Source: Saccharothrix algeriensis
Lineage (GTDB): Bacteria; Actinomycetota; Actinomycetes; Mycobacteriales; Pseudonocardiaceae
Direction of reading: 5' to 3'
DNA length: 64,000 nt
Assembly (NCBI RefSeq): GCF_016907655.1
Contig: NZ_JAFBCL010000001.1
Coordinates: forward strand, 310,001-374,000
This document shows, in pieces, positions 33,795-41,287 of the stretch; position 1 is the stretch's first letter; every line of letters starts with the position of its first letter. Below the pieces are notes generated by a model. It was not told where the DNA came from. It ran no database searches and saw nothing but the letters and a program-made list of their open reading frames with translations. The translations under genes were made by a program, and so were the position numbers.

Positions 33795-35012
33795 CTACAG
33801 CTGCGAGAGGTCGACGGCCTCGGCCATCGCGCGGTAGCCCGCGTCGCTGGGGTGCAGGCGGTCGCCGCTGTCGTAGGCGGGCAGCAGCGCGTCCGGGTCC
33901 GCCGGGTCGGCGGTGGCCCGGTCGAAGTCCACCACCGCGTCGAACTCGCCGGAGGTCCGGATCCAGGTGTTCACCTCGTCGCGCACCGCCTCGCCGCGCT
34001 CGGAGTAGTACACCGCGCCCTTGAACGGCAGCAGGGTCGCGCCGACGACCCGCACGCCCTTCGCGCGCGCCTGCGCGATCAGGTCCCGGTAGCCCGCCAC
34101 GAGCTGGGCCGCGGTGACCTCCGGGTTCGGCTTGGCGCAGTCGATGCCGAAGTCGCTGAACCCGATGTCGTTGATGCCCTCCAGCAGGATCACCGTGCGC
34201 ACGTCGGGCTGGGCCAGCGCGTCGCGGGCGAACCGCGCGGTGGCCTTCTCCCCGAAGCACGCCGAGTCGTTGAGCACCCGGTTGCCGCCGATGCCCGCGT
34301 TCACCACGCTCCGGCGCCCGCCCAACCGCTCGGCCAGCTCGTCCGGGTAGCGGTTGTCACCATCCACAGTGGACCCCGCGCCGTCGGTGATCGAGTCGCC
34401 GAACGCCACCACGGCGTCGCGGCGCGGCGTCCGGTCGACCACCTCCACGGCGCTGAGGTAGAACCACGAGGTCGACGTCTCCCCGAACGCGTCCGCCGCC
34501 ACGTCGGCCCGGTGGTCGCCGGTGGCCCGGTAGCTGGTGGCCGCGGCGAACGCGTGGCCCGTCGCCGGACCGGTGCGGCCCGCGAAGTACAGCGTCACCG
34601 CCAACCGCTGCAACGGACCCACCGCCAGCGGCGCCACGTCGCTGACCAGCTCCCCGCCCGGCCGCACGGTGGCCGACCGGTGGCCGCCGAACGTCAGGTG
34701 GCGCACCGAGCGCGGCTGCACGGCCGCGCCCTGCCCGGCCCGCGCGACCGTGGCCCCGGTGACCACCAGCGGGGTGTCGCCGTAGGCGTTGGACAGCCGG
34801 ACGCGGATCGCCGGCCCGCCCGAGGACAGCCGCACCACCTGCCGCACGGTGTGGTTGTCGAAGCCCTCGGCGCCCCAGGTGGGGCCGAAGGCGTCGGTCG
34901 GCTCGTGCGGCGACGCCGCCCAGGTCGCCGCCCAGCCCGGGTGGGCGGTGGCGGCCGGCGCGAGGACCACTCCCAGCGCGCAGGCCAGGAGCAGCACCGC
35001 GGTTCTCTTCAT
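33795..35012 (-). CDS. Secreted SGNH/GDSL hydrolase
   Basis: The 405-residue protein has a signal peptide (MKRTAVLLLACALGVVLAPA, cleavage after ATA) and a large SGNH hydrolase domain: nucleophile serine in VVAFGDSITDGAGS, glycine in NAGIGGNRVL, asparagine in LEGINDIGFS, and aspartate/histidine in GDRLHPSDAGY. These are blocks I, II, III and V of the family. The first 170 residues form the extra beta domain found in actinobacterial rhamnogalacturonan-acetylesterase-like enzymes. It should hydrolyse an ester outside the cell. Confidence 0.93.
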   Translation of the reverse strand: MKRTAVLLLACALGVVLAPAATAHPGWAATWAASPHEPTDAFGPTWGAEGFDNHTVRQVVRLSSGGPAIRVRLSNAYGDTPLVVTGATVARAGQGAAVQPRSVRHLTFGGHRSATVRPGGELVSDVAPLAVGPLQRLAVTLYFAGRTGPATGHAFAAATSYRATGDHRADVAADAFGETSTSWFYLSAVEVVDRTPRRDAVVAFGDSITDGAGSTVDGDNRYPDELAERLGGRRSVVNAGIGGNRVLNDSACFGEKATARFARDALAQPDVRTVILLEGINDIGFSDFGIDCAKPNPEVTAAQLVAGYRDLIAQARAKGVRVVGATLLPFKGAVYYSERGEAVRDEVNTWIRTSGEFDAVVDFDRATADPADPDALLPAYDSGDRLHPSDAGYRAMAEAVDLSQL

Positions 35013-35257
35013 CCCCTACCCCCGAGGTCGACCTCGGCCGGGACGTCCCCGGCCGCTGCGCGGATGTTGCCACAGCGGTCGCCGCGGCCGGCCCTGCCGC
35101 CGAACGCGTGAACACCGGGCAGCCACCCACCCCGACCACGGCGAACCGCTCGGCGCCGGGGGCGGTCCGGGTGTCGCGCGCGTTCGGGAACCCGACGGGG
35201 AAAGCCTTGCGGGCACGGCGGGTCCGCCCTTGCGCCGCACGCCTGCCGCCGCGCTCC

Positions 35258-36244
35258 TCACCGGGAACCGGTCACGCGCGCGGAGTCGGGCCCGGTCCGC
35301 CGCGGGGGTGGCGGCCCGGCGTCGGCGGGTGGCACGGCACGCCCGACATCGGCGGGTGGCACGGCACGCCCGGCGTCGGCGGGAGCGCGGCGTTCCGGGA
35401 TGACGCGGGGCCGCCGGCGGCCGGTCGCGATGCCGTTGGCGATGTGGTGCAGGGCTTCCCGCCGCGTCCAGCCCTCCACGCCGTCGTGCCGCGCCGCCGC
35501 GTCGAGCAGCGCGTCGGCCGCGGCGCGGTCGCCCAGCCAGCCCGCGCCGACCAGTTCGCCCAGCCGGCACGCCGCGGTGAACAGCACGTGCGCCCGGACA
35601 CCGGGCAGGGCCGCCCGCACCCGCGCGACCTCCCCCGCCACCACGGCGGCCCGGTAGGCGCGGATCCGCCGTGGTGCGGGGACCTCCACCGGTTCCGGCC
35701 GCGGGGCGGGGGCCGGCGGGCGCAGCGCGGCGACGAGCCAGTCCGGGGCGTCGGCGACCGGCGCGTCCCGCACCACCTCGTACAGCCGCGGGCCGGCCGC
35801 GGTGCGCCGCACCGAACCGCTCGCCACGACGAACCCGCCGGCCGAGCGGGTGTCGACGTGCGGCCCGAGCCTGCCGGCGGTGTTGGGCAGCGGGAGGTCG
35901 GGCGCCCGGAAGTACCGGTGCTCTCCCCCGCCGGGGGTGGCGACCGTGTAGGTGTCCACCGGGTCCGGGGCGCCGTGGTCGCGCGCCAGCGCGGCGAACG
36001 CGTCCCGGCCGTGCGGCACCCCCCGGTCCAGGTCGACCACCAGCAGCCCGGCCGCGCGGCAGGGGATCCCGACGTTGTAGGGCAGGCGCTCCCACCAGGC
36101 CCGGACCCGGGCCGGGTCCAGCGTCGCCCACCGGTCCCAGTCCCGCACCGCGGGCGCCTTCCCGTACGGCCGCAACGGGATCACCGGCCAGCCCCGTTCG
36201 ACCGCCGCCATCGCCGCTGCCAGCCCCGCCCGCGTCCCGCCCAT
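35258..36244 (-). CDS. Bifunctional primase-polymerase (prim-pol) domain protein
   Basis: From the ATG at 36244 the protein has 328 residues. The prim-pol domain (about 1-190) shows GWPVIPLRPYGKAP, the metal-binding acids in GLLVVDLDRG, the histidine motif GGGEHRYFR and RSAGGFVVASGS. These are the active-site blocks of archaeo-eukaryotic-primase relatives used by actinobacterial plasmids and integrative elements. The middle part (ALPGVRAHVLFTAACRLGEL, EALHHIANGIATG) matches the helical region often following prim-pol. No helicase, integrase or attachment site is near, so it is an orphan. The last 30 residues come from a short tandem repeat. Confidence 0.88.
   Translation of the reverse strand: MGGTRAGLAAAMAAVERGWPVIPLRPYGKAPAVRDWDRWATLDPARVRAWWERLPYNVGIPCRAAGLLVVDLDRGVPHGRDAFAALARDHGAPDPVDTYTVATPGGGEHRYFRAPDLPLPNTAGRLGPHVDTRSAGGFVVASGSVRRTAAGPRLYEVVRDAPVADAPDWLVAALRPPAPAPRPEPVEVPAPRRIRAYRAAVVAGEVARVRAALPGVRAHVLFTAACRLGELVGAGWLGDRAAADALLDAAARHDGVEGWTRREALHHIANGIATGRRRPRVIPERRAPADAGRAVPPADVGRAVPPADAGPPPPRRTGPDSARVTGSR
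35322..35383. repeat. 27-base tandem repeat inside the prim-pol gene
   Basis: The 24-base segment at 35322-35345 recurs exactly at 35349-35372 (unit 27 bases), and its first eight bases recur again at 35376. It encodes the repeated GRAVPPAD tail of the prim-pol protein. The unit keeps the reading frame. Confidence 0.85.
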
Positions 36245-36365
36245 GGTCGGCCCCCTCCGCCGCTCGGCGACGGGGGAAGCGCGCCACCTCCAGTGTGCCG
36301 CCCGCCGGCGCGCCGGCACAGGTGCGTCCGGGCGATCGCGGCCTCCGCCACCGGGCGGTCGCGGG

Positions 36366-36398
36366 GTGCGGGGCCCGTGGCGCGCGCGGGCCCCGCAC
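36366..36398 (-). terminator. Terminator after the secreted lipase-like gene
   Basis: A perfect 12-base stem (36366-36377 with 36387-36398) and 9-base loop just beyond the stop codon of the hydrolase at 36404. Confidence 0.82.
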
Positions 36399-36403
36399 GG
36401 CCG

Positions 36404-37408
36404 TCAGCGGCCCACCTCCCCCTCCACCCAGGAAGCCACCGCCGAGAAGTACCGGTCCGCGTCCGGCGCCAGGTTGATCGAATGGCCGTAGCCGGGCACC
36501 ACGTGCGTGTCCGGCGGTGTGCGGAAGTACGGCGCCTCCTGCGCGCGCAGCGCCTGGGCCGTCGAGCAGTCCGTCGCCGCCGTGCCGCACACCGCGCCGT
36601 CCCGGCTGCCGACCACCGACAGCACCGGCACGTCGATCAGCCTGCTGTAGGGCAGGAGCACGGCCACGCCCAGGCCGTCCACGGCCTCGGTCGGCGAGAA
36701 GACGTCCTTCGTCGCCTCGTCCAGCTGCCGCAGCCGCGGCTCCAGCGGGCCCGGCGCGTGGAAGCCGGCGTAGCGCGTGCCGGGCGCGGTGGTGAGGTAG
36801 CCCGGGGGGTGCAGCAGGCCGAACCGGGCGTCGAGGTTGGCCGGGACGAAGTTCCCGAACACCGCCGCGACGCCGACCGGGTTGACGCGGTGGGTCAGGC
36901 CGGTCAGCAGGACGCCGTCCACGTCGCGGTGCGTGGCCGCCTCCAGCACGCTGATCGCCGCGCCCAGCGAGTGGCCGCCGATGACGACCTTGCGGAACGA
37001 CGGCCCGTACGCGCCGGAGCGCAGCCCCCGGACGACCTGGTGGGCGGCCTCCGCCTGCGCGAAGCCGGTCAGGGTGGCCGCGGGCGGGCGGGAGCTGCCG
37101 CCGGTGCCCAGGCGGTCCACGGCCAGGGTCGCGAAGCCGGCCGCGTTCTGCGCCGCGCGGAACGAGCGCCCCTGGACGGGGTAGTCCCAGTAGGTGCTGT
37201 TGTAGGTGGCGCCGGGGATCAGCAGCTGCACCGTCGAGGCGCCGCCGCCGGGGTTGCAGAGGGTGCCGTGCACGACCTCCGGCCGGCCGAGCACGTGGAC
37301 GGGCGCGAACACGTCGCGGCACGACGGCGCGGCGGCGACGGGTGACGCGGCGGTGAGCGCCGAAGCGGCGAGCAGCGCCACCGCGCCGACGATGGGTGAG
37401 TACCGCAA
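36404..37408 (-). CDS. Secreted alpha/beta hydrolase (lipase-like)
   Basis: The 334-residue protein has a signal peptide (VGAVALLAASALTAASPVAA). The nucleophile is in IGGHSLGAAIS (G-x-S-x-G), the acid probably in SVVGSRDGAVC and the histidine in VPGYGHSINLA, so the triad looks complete. An early segment, LLIPGATYNSTYWDYP, provides the oxyanion turn. No ATG fits before the signal peptide; TTG at 37408, 12 bases behind GGGAGG, is the only sensible start. Substrate unknown. Confidence 0.85.
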   Translation of the reverse strand: MRYSPIVGAVALLAASALTAASPVAAAPSCRDVFAPVHVLGRPEVVHGTLCNPGGGASTVQLLIPGATYNSTYWDYPVQGRSFRAAQNAAGFATLAVDRLGTGGSSRPPAATLTGFAQAEAAHQVVRGLRSGAYGPSFRKVVIGGHSLGAAISVLEAATHRDVDGVLLTGLTHRVNPVGVAAVFGNFVPANLDARFGLLHPPGYLTTAPGTRYAGFHAPGPLEPRLRQLDEATKDVFSPTEAVDGLGVAVLLPYSRLIDVPVLSVVGSRDGAVCGTAATDCSTAQALRAQEAPYFRTPPDTHVVPGYGHSINLAPDADRYFSAVASWVEGEVGR

Positions 37409-38084
37409 GATGGGGAAGACCTCCCTCGGTTCGATGTGACGAGGCGGTCGCCGGCGCTTCGGCCGACGACCCCGGATTCGGAGGAAAACGGTGTGCCGCA
37501 CCGCGACGGGCGTGGAATCCGGCGATCGCCGATTCCCGTCGGACCACCGCCGACCCGCCAGTGCTCCACCATTTCGACCGCGATTTCGGCGAATACTTCC
37601 GAACTCCCGGTCGGCGCGCGGTGGCGGGGGCTGCGGCGACCGCGGGATCCGCCGCGGTCGCCGGTCGGGCGGTTCCCGAATGCGCGGCGGATTCCGCCCG
37701 GCGGCATCCGCCGCCGCGGCCATGCCGGCACACCCGGAAAGCCCCTGGTGGGGCAATTCCGGAGGGGTGGTGGACAACCCGTCCGGCGGGCGGGGGCGAA
37801 GCGCGGCGGGATCCGCGCGAAACCGCACCGGTGCGGTGAGCGCGAGTCCGCCGGGGGCCGGTCCGACCGGCCCGACCAGCGGCGCGTCGCCCCGCACCGG
37901 GGGTGTCCGCCTCTTTTCGGCGCTCGTGTCCGCCACCTCTCCACCGACCGGTATTGACCGCGACACTGTATGCGCCATTCGGACGTCGGTGACTCGCGCA
38001 TTCGAGTCAAGTCGGCGGATCGACTGGTGTCGGAACGCGCGAAGCGGTTGGATGTCCCGGGCCGACCACCGACTGGAGCGCGCG
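37409..38084. other. 676-base divergent intergenic region
   Basis: This lies between the secreted hydrolase (minus) and the DUF574 methyltransferase (plus). It has a patchwork of lower-GC spots and several open frames, none with a recognisable domain, a good ribosome site or convincing composition. I read it as two promoter regions. I found no repeat or RNA gene in it. Confidence 0.55.
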
Positions 38085-38909
38085 ATGACCGATCTCGACT
38101 GGCTGCCCCGGGGCACCGACGTCAACGTTCCCAGCGTGGCCAGGACATACGACTACCTGCTGGGCGGGGCGCACAACCTCGCGGTGGACCGCGAGATGGG
38201 CGACCGAATGCTCCGGGTGCTGCCCGGGGCGCGGCACCTGGTCCGGTTGAACCGCGCGTTCCTGCGCCGCGCTGTCACCCATCTGGTTGATTCCGGAATC
38301 ACTCAGTTCATCGACCTCGGTTCCGGTATCCCGACCGCCGGGAACGTGCACGAGGTGGCGCCGCGGGCGAAGGTCGTCTACGTCGACAAGGACCCGGTCG
38401 CGGTGGCCCACGCGCGGCTGATCGTCGCCGGCGACGAGCGCGTGGCGGTGGTCCGGGCCGACCTGCGCGACCCGGCCGACGTGCTGTCCCGGCCCGAGGT
38501 CACCGGGCTGCTCGACCTCGACCGGCCGGTCGCCCTGCTGATGCTGCTGGTCCTGCACTTCTCGCCGGACTCGGAGGACCCGGCGGGCTGCGTGGCCCGC
38601 TACCGGGACCGGCTCGCGCCGGGCAGCTGCCTGGTGATCTCCCACGCCACGGCCGACCGCCGGGTGGAGACCATGCGCGCGGCGGCGGCGACCGTGCGGC
38701 GCAGCAACTCGCGGGACAACCTGGTCTACCGCACCCGCGCCGAGGTCACCGCCCTGTTCGACGGGTTCGAGCTGGAGGAGCCGGGTGTGACCGGCTGCGC
38801 GCTGTGGCGGCCCGACGGCGTCGGCTCGGTGGCCGACGACCCGGACGACAACGCCCAAGTCTACGTCGGGCTGGGCCGCAAACCCCGCGACCGGGGGCCG
38901 CTGACATGA
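38085..38909 (+). CDS. SAM-dependent methyltransferase of the DUF574/SAV2177 family
   Basis: The 274-residue protein opens with the family hallmark VNVPSVARTYDYLLGGAHN, followed by NRAFLRRAVTHLVDSGITQ, the SAM site FIDLGSGIPTAGNVHEVA and VVYVDKDPVAVAHAR. This family is abundant in actinomycetes and has no firmly known substrate. The stop overlaps the next start by ATGA, a linkage to the GGDEF-EAL-like gene. The frame is open further upstream without a start that looks better. Confidence 0.92.
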   Translation: MTDLDWLPRGTDVNVPSVARTYDYLLGGAHNLAVDREMGDRMLRVLPGARHLVRLNRAFLRRAVTHLVDSGITQFIDLGSGIPTAGNVHEVAPRAKVVYVDKDPVAVAHARLIVAGDERVAVVRADLRDPADVLSRPEVTGLLDLDRPVALLMLLVLHFSPDSEDPAGCVARYRDRLAPGSCLVISHATADRRVETMRAAAATVRRSNSRDNLVYRTRAEVTALFDGFELEEPGVTGCALWRPDGVGSVADDPDDNAQVYVGLGRKPRDRGPLT

Positions 38910-40997
38910 CCGCTCCGCTCCCCCGCGACGCCGACGGCGCCCGGGCCCGCGCGAAGCTCGCCAAGAAGTGGACCTACCTGCTCAGCTCCCGCGCGTTCGT
39001 CCCGCTCAGCAACGCCGAGCTGGAGCACCACCTGCTCGGCCTGGTGGAGCGGCTGTGCGCGGCGGTCCTCGCGGAGCCCTCCGCCCACCGGGTCGGGCAC
39101 GAGGTCGGCGCGGCGCTGGTGGACCTCAACTGCACCGCGCCCGAGGGTCTCCAGTGCTCGGTGGAGGTGGTCAGCAGGGGCCTGCTCGGGATGCCCGGCC
39201 TGGACCGGGCCGACCGGCTGCGCGACCGGGTGGTGGACGTGATCGCCGCGCTGGCCGCCGGCTTCGTCGAGCGCATCCGGGTGTCCACGCTGGAGCAGCA
39301 GGAGCAGCTGGGCCGCTCGCTGTACCGGGCGATGCGCCAGGCCCAGGTGGACCTGGAGGTCAGCGACACCCGCTACGCGCTGGTGGAGGGCTACACGTCG
39401 ACCGGGATAGCGACCGCGGACCTCGCGGGCGCGCTGCTGCGGACCAACACCGCCCTGGCCCGGATCGTCGACCACGAGCCCGGCGCGCTGACCGGCCGGA
39501 CCCTGTTCGACCTGGTGCACCCCGACGAGCGCGACCGCCTGCGCGCGGACTTCGCGCAGCTGACCGAGGGCGGCACCACGTCGATCACGCAGCCGCACCG
39601 GCTGGTGCGCGCCGACGGCGAGGTGGCGTGGGTGACGCTGACCCTGTCGCCGCTGCGCCGCCACGAGGGCGGCGGCCAGGTGGTCGTGCTGGCCGAGGAC
39701 GCCACGGACGTCAACCTGCTGCAGGGCCAGCTCAACCACCAGGCGCTGCACGACGTGCTGACCCGGCTGCCCAACCGCCAGTACTTCACCAGCAGGCTGG
39801 AGCAGGCGCTGCGCACGGCCGACCCGGCGACCGGCGTCACCGTGTTCCACCTCGACCTGGACGGCTTCTCGCTGGTGACCGGCGGGCTGGGCCGCCAGGT
39901 CGGCGACCGGCTGCTGAAGGTGGTCGGCTCGCGGCTGGAGGACCTGGTCGCCGACGAGGACGCCATGGTGGCGCGGTTCGGCTCCGACGAGTTCGCGATC
40001 CTGGTGGAGAACACCGAGACCACGCCGGACGTGGTGACCATGGTGCGCCGCATCAACGACGAGCTGTCCGTGCCGTTCGACGCCGACGGCGACCGGGTCG
40101 CCTGCTCGGCGACGATCGGCGTGGTGCACCGGCCGCCGCGCGACGCCTCGCCGACCGAGCTGCTCGACTCGGCCGACCTGACGCTGCGGCGGGCCAAGGG
40201 CAACGGCCGGCGGCAGTGGGAGCTGGCCGACCCGACCCGCGACGCGCTGGACCGGCGGCTGTTCAGCATGGCCGCGACCATGCCGGGCGCGTGGCGCAGC
40301 GGTGAGCTGCGCGTGCAGTACCGGCCGCTGGTGGCGCTGGCGGACCGGCGGGTCGTGGCGGCGGAGGTGGCGCTGCGCTGGGAGCACCCCAAGCTCGGCG
40401 CCGTGCCGCACGAGCAGTGCCTGGCGCTGGCGGAGGACACCGGGCTGGCCGCGCCGCTGGGCACGTGGGCGCTGCGGGTGGCGTGCGCGCAGGCGCGGGC
40501 GTGGCGGCGGGAGCTGGGCCGGGACGTGCCGGTGCGGCTGTCGCTGACCGGGACCCAGGCGGCGGACCCGGACCTGGTGGCGGCGGTGCGCGAGGCGCTG
40601 GCGGAGAACGGGCTGCCCGCCGGGTCGCTGCGGCTGGGCGCGCCCGCCGACGTGGTGCTGGGCGAGGACGAGCCCGCCGACAACCTGCGCGTCCTGGCCG
40701 AGAGCGGGGTCGGCGTCGAGGTCGACGGCTTCACCGCCGCGCCCGCCGAGCTGGCGCGGGTGACGGGCTCCGCGGCGCGGGCGGTGCGGGTGTGCCGCCC
40801 GCTGACCGAACCGCCCGCGCCACCGGTGGCGCGGGCGCTGGTGAACCCTGCTGGCGGTGGTGCGCGAGGCCGGGGTGGAGGTCTCCGTCGCCGAGGTCAC
40901 GACCCCCGAGCAGGCCCGGTGGTGGCGCGAGGCGGGCGCGGCGACGGCCTCCGGCCCCCTGTTCGCCCCCGCCGGCCCGCCGGGCGACATCCGCTGA
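38906..40997 (+). pseudogene. PAS-GGDEF-EAL-like signalling protein with a frameshift near the 3' end
   Basis: The first 645 residues read in one frame: an N-terminal helical domain (KKWTYLLSSRAFVPLSNAEL), a PAS domain from about 155 to 280 (VEGYTSTGIATADLAGALL), GGDEF at about 290-440 with RFGSDEFAIL (G-S-D-E-F) and an EAL-like domain from about 455. At 40841-40847 the frame must move by +1 to continue the EAL end (LLAVVREAGVEVSVAEVTTP, then a stop at 40995). Left unshifted it runs into the next gene. The EAL motif reads AAEVALRW and the metal-binding asparagine stretch reads LSLTGTQ, so the domain is probably inactive in any case. A single-base sequencing error would make the gene intact. 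Confidence 0.8.
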
Positions 40998-41012
40998 CCG
41001 CCACCCGCCCGG

Positions 41013-41079
41013 CCCCGTCCCGCCGTGCCCCGTCCCGCCGTGCCCCGCCCCCCGAACCCGGACCCCGAACCCGGACCCC
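41013..41079. repeat. Short tandem repeats in the intergenic region
   Basis: CCCCGTCCCGCCGTG occurs twice in tandem (41013-41042) and GAACCCGGACCCC twice (41054-41079). The rest of the 290-base gap before the next gene shows nothing recognisable. Confidence 0.7.
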
Positions 41080-41287
41080 GCCCGAACCGGCGAGCGCAGG
41101 CCCGGCTCGGAGGCGGCGGCCGACGGCGCGGGGGCGGCCGGGCCGGGCGGAGGTGGGGCGGCCCGGGACCGGGCGCGCCGGGGCGGGCGAGCGGCGCGGC
41201 GGATTCGAACAGTTGACCGAACAATCGCCCCGCAGGACGTGTTTTCACCCGATTCGGCCACCCGGATGGACTAGGTTCGTCGCTGTC

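Noticed and set aside
33406..34260. Open frames antisense to the AfsR-type and GDSL genes
   Set aside because: They cross a clear bidirectional terminator and show no domain.
35258..36244. Integrative element or prophage around the prim-pol gene
   Set aside because: No integrase, excisionase, transfer or replication partner, no tRNA and no attachment-site repeats were found on either side.
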